The notes below the pieces were generated by a model. It worked only from the letters and a program-made list of their open reading frames with translations, ran no database searches and was not told the DNA's origin. The position numbers and the translations under genes are program-made. Below, one piece after another: positions 8,223 through 16,867 of a stretch of DNA of 64,000 bases. This DNA comes from Thiomonas bhubaneswarensis (lineage in GTDB: Bacteria; Pseudomonadota; Gammaproteobacteria; Burkholderiales; Burkholderiaceae_C), in contig NZ_LIPV01000006.1 of the NCBI RefSeq assembly GCF_001418255.1, positions 186,001-250,000 on the forward strand, given 5' to 3'. Each line of letters starts with the position of its first letter. The stretch's first letter is position 1.

Positions 8223-9860
8223 TCAGAGCAGCACGGCCGCCTTCTGCAAGGCGATGTAAACGCCAATGAAGAACGGAATGCCCACGGCTGCCCAGGCCAG
8301 GATGCCGCCGAGGCCGAAGCTGCCGCGCGCCGCATGTTCGGCATCGCCCGGAATGCGGTCTTCGTGTTTCAGCGCGCGTTCGCGGGCGAGTTCTTCCGGG
8401 GTCATGCGGTACTTGGCCGCCACCGGGCGAACCAGCAGATTCAGGATGAAGCCCACCAGCAGCAGGCCTGCCAGGATGTAGAGCGTGCGGTCATAGACCA
8501 GGTTCTTCGCCACGCCGGCGTCGAGCTGGGTCTGCCGGATGGCGGCGATGAGGAAGGGCCCGGCGACGCCGGCGACCGACCACGCCGTGAGCAGGCGGCC
8601 GTGAATGGCACCGACCATCTGCGTACCGAACAAATCGGCCAGATAGGCGGGCACCGTGGCGAAGCCGCCGCCGTACATGGTCATGATGACGCAGACCGCC
8701 AGGATGAACAGACCCGCAGCGCCACTGTGTCCCAGCGTCGGCAGGCTGGCATAGAGCGCCACGCCGAGCGCGAAGAACAGCGCATAGGTCGCCTTGCGGC
8801 CGATGTAGTCGGACAGTGCGGCCCAGAACAGGCGGCCTCCGCTGTTGAACAGGCTGATCAGGCCGACCAGGCCACCGGCAGCGGCCACCAGCGCGGCCTT
8901 CTGCGTGGCGTCGAGGGTGACGCCAGCGTCCAGGCCGATGAGACGGCCGCCGAACACGTCCTGCAGCATGGGGCTGGCCATGGCGATGACCCCGATGCCC
9001 GCGGTGACGTTGAGGCACAGAATCCACCATACCAGCCAGAACTGCGGCGTTTTCATGGCCTTGTTCAAGTGCACTTCATGATCGGTGATCATCGCATTGC
9101 TGCCTTTGGCCTTGGGGGTCCAGCCCAGAGGCTTCCAGCCGCTCGGTGGCACGCGAAAGCCGAAGGCCCCGATGCTCATCACCACCAGATAGATCACACC
9201 CATGACGATCAGGGTCGGTGCCACGCCCTGCGGGCTGGAGGCACTGAAATACTTCATCAGCGCCACGGCCAGCGGGGCGCCGATCATCGCGCCGCCGCCA
9301 AAGCCCATGATGGCAAAGCCCGTGGCCAGGCCGCGACGGTCGGGGAACCACTTGATCAGCGTGGACACCGGCGTGATGTAGCCCAAGCCCAGGCCGATGC
9401 CGCCCAGCACCCCGGCGCCCAGAATCACCAGCCAGAGCTGGTGAATGGACACGCCGATGCCACCCAGAACCAGTCCGCCGCCCCAGCACAGCGCCGCAAT
9501 GAACCCAGCCTTGCGCGGGCCCGCATGTTCCAGCCAGGCCCCCCAGATCGCGGCTGAAATGCCGAGAAAGGCGATGAATACCTCGAAGATGTGCGTCACC
9601 GCAGGAACGCTCCAGTTGCAGCTCGTCGTGGTGAGCTGCGCCCAGAAGCCCATCGAGCCACAGACGGCCGGATCGGTGCCTCCAAGCAGCTTGCTCATGG
9701 GCAGCCAGAACACGGAAAAGCCATACGCCATGCCAATACAAAGATGAATGGCCAGCGCCGCGGTGGGAACCAGCCAGCGGTTGAAACGCGGACCGGCCAC
9801 CGTGCGCTCGCGATCGAGAAGACCCGGGCGGGGCGGGGATGCGGTGATGGATGCGGACAT
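8223..9860 (-). CDS. MFS transporter, OFA (oxalate/formate antiporter) family
   Basis: A 545-residue transporter of the major facilitator superfamily. The sequence (HLCIGMAYGFSVFWLPMSK near the start, then GWWLEHAGPRK-type loops and GIGLGLGYITPVSTLIKWFP) fits the oxalate:formate antiporter group. An N-terminal cytoplasmic tail and an extra C-terminal hydrophobic segment (GGILAWAAVGIPFFIGVYI) make it longer than a 12-helix MFS protein. The start is ATG 9860, with GGAGAA 5-10 bases upstream. Many OFA proteins carry small monocarboxylates; the substrate here is unknown. It is transcribed alone, with a 3' hairpin at 8191-8216. Confidence 0.88.
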   Translation of the reverse strand: MSASITASPPRPGLLDRERTVAGPRFNRWLVPTAALAIHLCIGMAYGFSVFWLPMSKLLGGTDPAVCGSMGFWAQLTTTSCNWSVPAVTHIFEVFIAFLGISAAIWGAWLEHAGPRKAGFIAALCWGGGLVLGGIGVSIHQLWLVILGAGVLGGIGLGLGYITPVSTLIKWFPDRRGLATGFAIMGFGGGAMIGAPLAVALMKYFSASSPQGVAPTLIVMGVIYLVVMSIGAFGFRVPPSGWKPLGWTPKAKGSNAMITDHEVHLNKAMKTPQFWLVWWILCLNVTAGIGVIAMASPMLQDVFGGRLIGLDAGVTLDATQKAALVAAAGGLVGLISLFNSGGRLFWAALSDYIGRKATYALFFALGVALYASLPTLGHSGAAGLFILAVCVIMTMYGGGFATVPAYLADLFGTQMVGAIHGRLLTAWSVAGVAGPFLIAAIRQTQLDAGVAKNLVYDRTLYILAGLLLVGFILNLLVRPVAAKYRMTPEELARERALKHEDRIPGDAEHAARGSFGLGGILAWAAVGIPFFIGVYIALQKAAVLL

Positions 9861-10181
9861 GCTTTCTCCAAGTGGTTGTTGTTTGGCCTTAACACGTACA
9901 CGGGGGCGCCCACAAGACGCCGCCGCGATAAAAACACTATATCGTGAAAAAATGCAACTTTGATGGGCGGGTTTGTCAGGCTTGCAACATTGGGAGAATT
10001 CTGCGTGCGAGGCTTGGTGGCGCTGAACATCGACAAGCCACGCATGCGAGTGGAGGTTGCCGCCACGATGACGAGTCGGTCTTACCGAGAAAGAAAGCAG
10101 CAGAGACGCGCCGTCGCCCAATGAACTCTTATCTTGCGCGAACCTTGATGCGGGAAGGCGGTTGCCTCGGCTGGGCGCCTG
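9861..10181. other. intergenic region upstream of the OFA transporter
   Basis: About 320 bases with no convincing gene. On the minus strand it holds the transporter ribosome-binding site and, at 9935-9946, an AT-rich near-palindrome CACTATATCGTG that could be an operator or lie in the promoter. The stretch 9960-10180 shows nothing I recognise on either strand. Confidence 0.5.
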
Positions 10182-10212
10182 AAAAAAGAAAGGGCCGACA
10201 CGGCGTCGGCCC
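10182..10212 (-). terminator. Rho-independent terminator of the CsgG-like gene
   Basis: Read on the minus strand, GGGCCGAC and GTCGGCCC form a perfect 8-bp stem (10192-10212) followed directly by a T-rich run (TTTCTTTTTT, 10182-10191). It lies about 60 bases past the stop of the CsgG-like lipoprotein gene. This is the clearest intrinsic terminator in the window. Confidence 0.88.
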
Positions 10213-10272
10213 ATCTTGCGGGGTCGAAGGGTGGCGATCAGCTTTCCGTCAACCTTCGACCTGCAACGATCT

Positions 10273-11307
10273 TTACTGGCTGAGCGCGTTCATCGTGGCC
10301 GGATCGAGCGCCCCGGTTGCAGGCAGGCCACGCGACTTCTGGAAGCGAACCAGTTCGCTGCGCGTCTTGGGGCCCATGAGACCGTCGGGGGTGCCCACCG
10401 GAAAGCCCAGGGTGTTGAGCCTTTCCTGCGCCTGTTTCAGCGTCATGGTCACCGGGGCGGCCTGAGTGGCTGCGACGGGCTGCGCAGCCGGCGTGGAGCC
10501 GCCCTGCACGCCGAGCTGACCGCCGGTGCCCAGGCCACCCTTGACCTCCTGCGCCGTGTAGTTCTGCACCGCTTTGACGATACCGTTGTAAGAGTCCATG
10601 AAAGCGGCCACGATCACTTTGCCCTGCGCCGTGTTGGCATAGCCGCCGCCGATGCCGCCGGCCGCGCCGCCAAAAAGACCGCCGATGGCGCCGAAATCCC
10701 AATTCTTGGCGCTGCCCTCAGCCGCGGCGAGTTGTACGCCCGAGCGGTTGTCCACGAGGGTCAGCAGGGTGCTGGCTTCCTTGGCACTCAGGCTGCCACC
10801 GACAATCGCGCCCACGGGGCCGAGAAGCCCGCCGACGAGGCCGCCCATGCCCCCGGCATTGTTGTTGGAGAAGGTGATGGTGGGCGTTATCGTGTAGTCG
10901 GCCGAAACCATCTGTCCCTTGCCGAAGTTGGAGTTCTGGCGCAGTTCACCACTCTGTGCCAGCGCCCGCTCCTGCATCATGTTGTTCATGGCGCGGCCAC
11001 GGTCCACGACCACGAAGCAGTTCGACTGCTGGATCATCAGCTTGAGCACGGGCGTGGTCGGGCCGAGTTGATATTGGCTGGTGAGAATGCCGTACCAAGG
11101 GGCGTTGGTGTCTTCTTCGACGGCGATGGTGCCCAGCGGTGCGTTGCAGCGTGCCAGTTTGTCGTTGGCATTCTGGCTGTTGGCGCCCCCCGCAGAGCCG
11201 GTGGCCTCGGTCTTGGCCGCGGTGGAGCCCATGTCCATGCTGGAACAGGCCGATAGTGCCAAGACTGCGGCGATGGCGACGGATTGCTTGATACGGAAAA
11301 GTTTCAT
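10273..11307 (-). CDS. CsgG-like lipoprotein with C-terminal peptidoglycan-binding domain
   Basis: A 344-residue lipoprotein. The signal peptide ends in a lipobox LSAC with the acylated cysteine at about residue 21. The middle resembles CsgG/HfaB-type proteins: VLKLMIQQSNCFVVVDRGRA, a variable loop, then two glycine-rich stretches (GGLVGGLLGPVGAIVGGSL and GAIGGLFGGAAGGIGGGYA). After a Gln/Pro/Ala linker, residues from about 285 form a peptidoglycan-binding repeat (LKQAQERLNTLGFPVGTPDG ... FQKSRGLPATG). CsgG proteins form outer-membrane secretion pores; the wall-binding tail is unusual. No curli or holdfast genes are nearby. ATG 11307 has GGAG about 6 bases upstream. Confidence 0.78.
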   Translation of the reverse strand: MKLFRIKQSVAIAAVLALSACSSMDMGSTAAKTEATGSAGGANSQNANDKLARCNAPLGTIAVEEDTNAPWYGILTSQYQLGPTTPVLKLMIQQSNCFVVVDRGRAMNNMMQERALAQSGELRQNSNFGKGQMVSADYTITPTITFSNNNAGGMGGLVGGLLGPVGAIVGGSLSAKEASTLLTLVDNRSGVQLAAAEGSAKNWDFGAIGGLFGGAAGGIGGGYANTAQGKVIVAAFMDSYNGIVKAVQNYTAQEVKGGLGTGGQLGVQGGSTPAAQPVAATQAAPVTMTLKQAQERLNTLGFPVGTPDGLMGPKTRSELVRFQKSRGLPATGALDPATMNALSQ

Positions 11308-11561
11308 GTGGTGCTCCAAGTTTTATGTTCGGTATGAAAATCGACTCACCGACAACTATGCGGTCAGTTACGCCAGTCTTACAGAGCCCAGGTGACACTC
11401 CATTCCTTCGGCGCGGCAGGAGCCGTGAATTTGTGTTGATCTACGGCAATTTGTCACATGAGTGATTGCGAAACGGTCTGTGCAGCGGCGCAAGAGTCCA
11501 TCGCGGCGGGTGGGCAGCATGCACTACGCGCACAATGGAGGTTTAGCCGTAGGCCAACATC

Positions 11562-13544
11562 ATGACTTCCCAAGAACTTTCTCCCTTTGCCGAACTCGGC
11601 TTGCCCGAACCGCTGCTGCAAGCCCTGCGCGATGTGGGTTATGAAACCCCGTCGCCCATTCAGGCGGCCACCATTCCGCCGCTGCTGGTCGGACGCGACG
11701 TGCTGGGGCAGGCGCAGACCGGCACCGGCAAGACGGCAGCGTTTGCGCTGCCCATCCTGGCGAAAATCGATTGCAACGCCCGGCATACCCAGGCGCTGGT
11801 GCTGGCGCCGACGCGCGAGCTGGCCATCCAGGTGGCCGAGGCGTTTGCGCGCTATGCCACCCATCTGCCGGGCTTCAACGTGCTGCCGATCTATGGCGGG
11901 CAAAGCTACATTCCGCAGCTTGCCTCGCTCAAGCGCGGCGCGCATGTGGTGGTGGGCACGCCCGGGCGGGTGATCGACCATCTGGAGCGCGGCACGCTCA
12001 AGCTCGACCAGCTCTCGCACATGGTGCTCGACGAAGCCGATGAGATGTTGCGCATGGGCTTCATCGACGATGTCGAGTCCATCCTGCAGAAGACGCCCCC
12101 CGAGCGGCAGGTGGCGCTGTTCTCTGCCACCATGCCTTCGGCCATACGCCGGATTGCCCAGACCTACCTGCGCGATCCGGCGGAGATCACCATCAAGGCG
12201 GCCACGACCACCGCCACGCACATCCGGCAGCGCTACTGGATGGTCAGCGGCTTTCACAAGCTCGACGCGCTCACCCGCATCCTCGAAGTCGAGCCGTTCG
12301 ACGGCATGATCATTTTCGCCCGTACCAAGCAGGCGACCGAGGAATTGGCCGAGAAGCTCGCCGCGCGCGGTTTCACCGCGGCGGCGCTCAATGGCGACGT
12401 GCCGCAGGCGCTGCGCGAGCGCATGGTGCAGCGGCTCAAGGACGGCCAGCTCGACATCCTCGTAGCCACCGACGTGGCGGCGCGCGGGCTGGATGTGGAG
12501 CGCATCAGCCATGTGGTGAACTACGACATTCCCACCGACACCGAGAGCTATGTGCACCGCATTGGCCGCACCGGTCGTGCCGGGCGCAGTGGCGATGCCA
12601 TTCTGTTCGTCACCCCGCGCGAGCGGCACCTGCTGCGCGCCATCGAGCGCGCCACGCGCCAACCTATCACGCAGATGCAACTGCCCAGCACCGAAGCGGT
12701 CAACGACAGCCGCATCAACCGCTTCATGCAGCGCATCACCGAAGCGCGCGAGCAGGAAGGGCTGGAGGACTATCAGCGGCTGGTCGAGCGCTACGAGCAG
12801 GAGTTCGACATTCCGGCCATCGAGATCGCCGCCGCGCTCGCTCGCATGGTGCAGGGCAACAAGCCGCTGCTGATGCGCCCGGGGAGTGATCTGGCCTTCA
12901 GTGCAGAGGCTCAAACGCCGCGCCGCGAACGCGAGCCCCGCGAAAGCCGTTCCCCGCGGGCCGAGCGCGCGCCGCACGGCGAGAAGACGCCGGAACGCGC
13001 CCCCCGTGAGCGCGCCAAGCCGCGCGATCTGGAGGCGTTCACGCAGACCTTGATGCAGGTGCGTGAGGAATCCGGCGTGCCGCAGCGCCACGCCCACGCG
13101 CGCGACGAGCACGAGTCACGCCCGCCGCGTGCCGAACGCCAGCCGCGCTCCGGGCACGAGGCCGAAGGCCTGCGCTTCGAGACCTATCGGGTGGAAGTCG
13201 GCCGCGATCATGGCGTGGAGGTGCGCAATCTGGTAGGCGCCATCGCCAACGAGGCCGGACTGGAGAACAAGCACATCGGCAATATCGCCATTCGCGGCGA
13301 CCACAGCTTCGTCGAACTGCCCGAAGGCATGCCCAAGGACGTGTTTCGCACCCTGCAGAAAACCTGGGTGAGCGGGCGGCAACTGCAACTGAGCAAGGCC
13401 GAGCCGGTGCGCGACACGGCGCGCGATCGCCCGGCCGCGCGTGGCGCTTCCAGACGCTTCGACGCCGGCGATGCGCCGCAGGCACCACGCCGCCGCGCCG
13501 CGCCGATGCCCGCGGGCGGCAAGTCGTTCAAGCGCAAGCCCTGA
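11562..13544 (+). CDS. deaD: DEAD-box RNA helicase, DeaD/CsdA type
   Basis: An ATP-dependent RNA helicase of 660 residues, expected to act in ribosome assembly, RNA decay and cold adaptation. Motifs run in order: Q motif near 1-35, AQTGTGKT at 51-58, PTREL near 83, DEAD at 157-160, SAT at 188-190, HRIGRTGRAGR near 330. An Arg/Glu/Pro-rich linker follows. Residues 538-612 (RFETYRVEVGRDHGVEVRNL onward) are the DbpA/CsdA-type RNA-binding domain, then a basic tail ending KSFKRKP. The C-terminal RNA-binding domain separates it from plain RhlE proteins. A 254-base non-coding gap precedes it and could hold a cold-responsive leader. Confidence 0.9.
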   Translation: MTSQELSPFAELGLPEPLLQALRDVGYETPSPIQAATIPPLLVGRDVLGQAQTGTGKTAAFALPILAKIDCNARHTQALVLAPTRELAIQVAEAFARYATHLPGFNVLPIYGGQSYIPQLASLKRGAHVVVGTPGRVIDHLERGTLKLDQLSHMVLDEADEMLRMGFIDDVESILQKTPPERQVALFSATMPSAIRRIAQTYLRDPAEITIKAATTTATHIRQRYWMVSGFHKLDALTRILEVEPFDGMIIFARTKQATEELAEKLAARGFTAAALNGDVPQALRERMVQRLKDGQLDILVATDVAARGLDVERISHVVNYDIPTDTESYVHRIGRTGRAGRSGDAILFVTPRERHLLRAIERATRQPITQMQLPSTEAVNDSRINRFMQRITEAREQEGLEDYQRLVERYEQEFDIPAIEIAAALARMVQGNKPLLMRPGSDLAFSAEAQTPRREREPRESRSPRAERAPHGEKTPERAPRERAKPRDLEAFTQTLMQVREESGVPQRHAHARDEHESRPPRAERQPRSGHEAEGLRFETYRVEVGRDHGVEVRNLVGAIANEAGLENKHIGNIAIRGDHSFVELPEGMPKDVFRTLQKTWVSGRQLQLSKAEPVRDTARDRPAARGASRRFDAGDAPQAPRRRAAPMPAGGKSFKRKP

Positions 13545-13572
13545 AGGCCCAGTCGAGAAACCTCTTCAGGCG

Positions 13573-14805
13573 ATGCTGAACCGGCTCTGGCTCGGCTTCT
13601 TTCTGGTGGCCGCGGCCGCCGCGGTGGCGCGGTGGCTGGGCGGCGATGGCGCGGTGTTCGCCGCGGTCACCGACAGCCTGTTCGCCATGGCCAAGCTGTC
13701 GGTCGAGGTCATGGTGCTGCTGTTCGGCACGCTCACGCTGTGGCTGGGCCTGCTTCGCATCGCTGAGCGCGCGGGCTTGGTCGAACTGCTGGCGCGTGCG
13801 CTGGGGCCCTTGTTCCGGCGGCTGATGCCTGAAGTGCCGCAGGGCCATCCGGCCATCGGACTCATCACGCTGAATTTCGCCGCGAATGTGCTGGGCCTGG
13901 ACAACGCCGCCACGCCCATCGGCCTGCGCGCCATGCGCGAACTGCAGACGCTCAACCCCAGCACGGACACGGCCAGCAACGCGCAGATCCTGTTCCTGGT
14001 GCTCAACGCCTCGTCGCTCACGCTGCTGCCGGTGAGCATTTTCATGTACCGCGCGCAGCAAGGCGCGCCCGACCCGACGCTGGTCTTCCTGCCCATCCTC
14101 ATCGCCACCAGTGCGTCCACCCTCGTGGGCCTGCTCAGCGTGGCCTGGATGCAGCGCCTCAAGCTGTGGGATCCGGTGGCGCTGGCCTATCTGGGCGGCG
14201 GCGCGCTGCTTCTGGGCGTCCTGCTCGCGGGCTTGGCCACGCTGAGCACGGCGGCTCTGGCCAGCGTGTCGGCGCTGGTGGGCAATCTGGTCTTGTTCGG
14301 CGTCATCCTGGCCTTCCTGCTTGCCGGGGCGATCAGGAAAGTGCCGGTCTACGAGGCCTTCATCGAGGGCGCGAAGGACGGTTTCGGCGTGGCCCGCGAC
14401 CTGCTGCCTTACCTCGTGGCGATGCTGTGCGCAGTGGGTGTGCTGCGCGCTTCGGGCGCGCTGGGCTATGCGCTCGAAGGCATACGTTGGGTAGTGCAGG
14501 GGCTGGGGCTGAACACCGACTTCGTCGCCGCACTGCCCACGGCCCTGGTCAAACCCTTCTCGGGCAGCGCCGCGCGCGCCATGCTGATCGAAACCATGCA
14601 GCACTACGGCGTGGACAGCTATCCCGCGCTGCTCGCCGCGACCATGCAGGGCAGCACCGAGACCACGTTCTACGTCGTCGCGGTGTACTTCGGCGCGGTG
14701 GGCATACGCCGGGTGCGCCACTCCGTGGGCTGCGCGCTGGCGGCCGATCTGGCAGGGGTGATCGCCTCGATCGCGGTGTGCGCGTGGTTTTTCGCGCCGC
14801 ATTGA
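13573..14805 (+). CDS. nucleoside recognition (Gate) domain membrane protein, SpmA-SpmB type
   Basis: A 410-residue inner-membrane protein combining two Gate-type halves that are separate SpmA and SpmB proteins in spore formers. The first half contains GLITLNFAANVLGLDNAATP and NAQILFLVLNASSLTLLP. The second contains FIEGAKDGFGVARDLLPYLV and TALVKPFSGSAARAM. Non-sporulating proteobacteria commonly carry the joined form, and its function there is unknown; a transport or gating role is suggested. ATG 13573 is used; the frame extends upstream into the deaD end without family similarity. It lies 28 bases after deaD and may share its transcript. Confidence 0.82.
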   Translation: MLNRLWLGFFLVAAAAAVARWLGGDGAVFAAVTDSLFAMAKLSVEVMVLLFGTLTLWLGLLRIAERAGLVELLARALGPLFRRLMPEVPQGHPAIGLITLNFAANVLGLDNAATPIGLRAMRELQTLNPSTDTASNAQILFLVLNASSLTLLPVSIFMYRAQQGAPDPTLVFLPILIATSASTLVGLLSVAWMQRLKLWDPVALAYLGGGALLLGVLLAGLATLSTAALASVSALVGNLVLFGVILAFLLAGAIRKVPVYEAFIEGAKDGFGVARDLLPYLVAMLCAVGVLRASGALGYALEGIRWVVQGLGLNTDFVAALPTALVKPFSGSAARAMLIETMQHYGVDSYPALLAATMQGSTETTFYVVAVYFGAVGIRRVRHSVGCALAADLAGVIASIAVCAWFFAPH

Positions 14806-14812
14806 ATTTGGC

Positions 14813-15382
14813 CTATTGCCCAAGCTCGCGCAACAGCTCAACGGCCCGTTTCTCGCCATGCCTGGCCGCCAGCGCGGCCTTGATCACGGGCAGCAGGGCG
14901 AGCAACTGCTCGGCGTTCTGGCATTGCTCGATCTTGAGCTGCATGCCGTAAGCCTTGATCATGCCCAGCTGGTCGCTGACCAGGGCGTTGATGCGTTGAT
15001 AAAGAACGGAAAAGGCCTGCGCATCGGCTTCGTGCTCGAGGGCGCTGCGGGTATCGAGATGCAGCTCCGACGGCAGCTCGTCGTCGTCATGCAGGAAGCC
15101 CGAGGCGTCCGGCGGTGTCTCGGGGGCTTCGGAAGTCGGCGCGGTGGTGGGGACGGCCACCTCGGGTTCTTCCGGGGCGGCGATCAGGCCGAGCGCTAGC
15201 AGTTGCTCCAGCGCATCGTCAGGTGCCGAGATCGCCCGCATCATCGCCTGCAGGCTTTGCACATCGCGCTTGCCGTCCACCAGCAACAGCACATTGCGCA
15301 GAGGGCGGGACTTCAGCACCGATTGACGGGCCATTTCACGCTGTCCGAGCTCGGTCTTGAACAGCAAGGTCTCAGGTTTCAT
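14813..15382 (-). CDS. conserved hypothetical protein
   Basis: A 189-residue soluble protein I cannot assign. The N-terminal 65 residues (KTELGQREMARQSVLKSRPL, then RNVLLLVDGKRDVQSL) resemble a small helical, possibly winged-helix, module seen at the front of several burkholderialean regulatory proteins. An acidic Pro/Thr/Glu-rich linker follows (about 85-120), then a helical C-terminal half (NALVSDQLGMIKAYGMQLKI). I chose ATG 15382 (MKPETLLFKTELG). The longer frame upstream reads through the palindrome at 15425-15592 and looks non-coding. It converges with the SpmA/B gene, 7 bases apart. Confidence 0.65.
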   Translation of the reverse strand: MKPETLLFKTELGQREMARQSVLKSRPLRNVLLLVDGKRDVQSLQAMMRAISAPDDALEQLLALGLIAAPEEPEVAVPTTAPTSEAPETPPDASGFLHDDDELPSELHLDTRSALEHEADAQAFSVLYQRINALVSDQLGMIKAYGMQLKIEQCQNAEQLLALLPVIKAALAARHGEKRAVELLRELGQ

Positions 15383-15424
15383 GTGTGGGCCATGTTGCGG
15401 GAGGTTCCTTGACAGGCCCAAGTT

Positions 15425-15592
15425 TAGGAGTCTGTCGGACTTGAGGATCGCGGGCTGCAAAATGGCCCTGAGGCGCCCTGCGGCAGCGGTTTTTTGCCCC
15501 ATAGCTACGGCTATGGGGCTGCAAATCCGCCGCCACATGGCATCCGCAGGCCCATTTCTCGCTTTCCGCGCCTCAAGCCCGACAGACTCCTA
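15425..15592. repeat. long imperfect palindrome, family P, copy 2
   Basis: A 168-bp inverted repeat filling the gap between the M20 gene (stop at 15596) and the hypothetical gene start. The outer arms 15425-15446 and 15571-15592 are 22 bp with a single difference (a G-U pair in RNA). The centre is a perfect 8-bp hairpin, CCCCATAG at 15497-15504 with CTATGGGG at 15511-15518. Intermediate stretches also pair imperfectly. The core matches the element at 3416-3593, and the right arm recurs alone at 43909-43925. Confidence 0.82.
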
Positions 15593-15595
15593 GGG

Positions 15596-16867
15596 TCAGT
15601 TCGGAGGCGGGCCGAGCAGATCGAGCAGCGTGCGCGCCACGACTTGGGTTGCGCGGCGCAGGTCTTCGAGGACGATGTGTTCGTCGGCGCGCTTTGCGTT
15701 GCTCTCCAGCACGGTACGCGGGCCGGCGCCGTAGATGACGGCGGGAATGCCGTGTTCGGCGTAGAGGCGCACATCGGTGTAGAGCGGCGTGCCGACGATG
15801 GGGATGGGCTCGTGGAACAGGGCTTGCGCGTGGCGTTGCAGCGGTGCGGCGAGTTGTTCGTGACCGGGCAGTGGGGTCAGGGCGCGCGCGAGCAGCATGC
15901 GGCGGATGTCCACCGTAATGCCAGGCACGCTGGCGGCGGCCTGTAGGATGACGCTTCGCAGCTCGGCTTCGACCGCGGCCGGGTCTTCCTCGGGAATCAT
16001 GCGGCGGTCGAGTTTGAGGATGACCTTGCCGGGCACGACGTTGGTGTTGGTGCCGCCCTCGATCAGCCCGACATTGAGGTAGGGATGGTCGATACCTGGC
16101 ACCTTGGAGTGCCGCTGGCGATAGATCGCGTTCTGGGCGTAAAGGGCGTTGAGGATGCCGACCGCCCCTTGCAGCGCATCGACCCCGGTGTGCGGAATGG
16201 CGGCATGGGCCATGACGCCGTGCACTGTCACTTCGAGCTGCAGGCAGCCATTGTGGGCGTTGACCACCTGGTAGCTGAAGCCCGCGGCGATTTCCAGGTC
16301 GGGGCGGGTGAGACCGTGTTCGAGCAGCCAGCCGGGGCCGAGGGTGCCGCCGAACTCTTCGTCGTAGGTGAAGTGCAGTTCGATGCCGCCCTTGAGCGGC
16401 ACGCTCAGTGCCTCAAGCGCACGCACGGCAAAGGTGAAGGTGGTGAAGTCGCATTTGCTCACGGCGGCGGCGCGGCCGTAGAGCTTGCCGTCCACAATGT
16501 CGCCGCCGTAGGGGTCGTGTGTCCAGCCTTCGCCTGGGGGCACGACGTCGCCATGGGCGTTGAGCGCAATGACCGGGCCGCCCGCGCCATACCGTCGGCG
16601 CACGATGAGATTGGTGATGGATTGCAGGCCCTGTTCGCGGCAAGCTGCCTCGGGAATGGCAATCTTCTCGGCGCTCATGCCGAACGCGGCAAGAAGCTCG
16701 GCGGTACGTTCGGCATGCGGCGCGTTGTTGCCCGGCGGGGTGTCGGTGGGCACGCGCACCAGTTCCTGCAGCATGCGGGTCTGCTCTTTGAAATGGGCGT
16801 CGATCCAGTGGTCGAGCGTCGCGTAGAGCGCTTCATGGGCGGCGGGGGCGAGGTGGGTGTCGGTCAT
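15596..16867 (-). CDS. M20-family metallohydrolase (ArgE/DapE-like) of the purine-degradation block
   Basis: M20 enzymes are zinc-dependent amidohydrolases or deacylases. This 423-residue protein shows the first metal motif AHGDVVPPG (His105, Asp107) and the acidic pair in FTYDEEFGG (Glu170, Glu171). Where most relatives have GRGAxDMKG, with the metal-bridging aspartate, it reads GRAAAVSKCD, so the usual Asp position is Val and an Asp appears four residues later. Its ATG overlaps the stop of the UraD-AllC gene by four bases (ATGA), so it is the last gene of that operon. A role on ureidoglycolate or a carbamoyl product is possible but is only inferred from position. Confidence 0.8.
   Translation of the reverse strand: MTDTHLAPAAHEALYATLDHWIDAHFKEQTRMLQELVRVPTDTPPGNNAPHAERTAELLAAFGMSAEKIAIPEAACREQGLQSITNLIVRRRYGAGGPVIALNAHGDVVPPGEGWTHDPYGGDIVDGKLYGRAAAVSKCDFTTFTFAVRALEALSVPLKGGIELHFTYDEEFGGTLGPGWLLEHGLTRPDLEIAAGFSYQVVNAHNGCLQLEVTVHGVMAHAAIPHTGVDALQGAVGILNALYAQNAIYRQRHSKVPGIDHPYLNVGLIEGGTNTNVVPGKVILKLDRRMIPEEDPAAVEAELRSVILQAAASVPGITVDIRRMLLARALTPLPGHEQLAAPLQRHAQALFHEPIPIVGTPLYTDVRLYAEHGIPAVIYGAGPRTVLESNAKRADEHIVLEDLRRATQVVARTLLDLLGPPPN

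Noticed and set aside
8184-9557. A 457-codon plus-strand frame over the OFA transporter gene
   Set aside because: His/Gln/Ala-rich with no recognisable domain; the transporter on the minus strand explains the region.
9944-10465. Plus-strand frame upstream of the CsgG-like gene
   Set aside because: It runs through the clear minus-strand terminator and into the antisense of the lipoprotein gene.
11433-11446. FNR-like site ahead of deaD (TTGATCTACGGCAA)
   Set aside because: The right half-site has two mismatches to ATCAA, unlike the perfect box at 61144.
11454-13112. A 552-codon minus-strand frame over deaD
   Set aside because: Composition is typical of an antisense shadow and the helicase motifs are on the plus strand.
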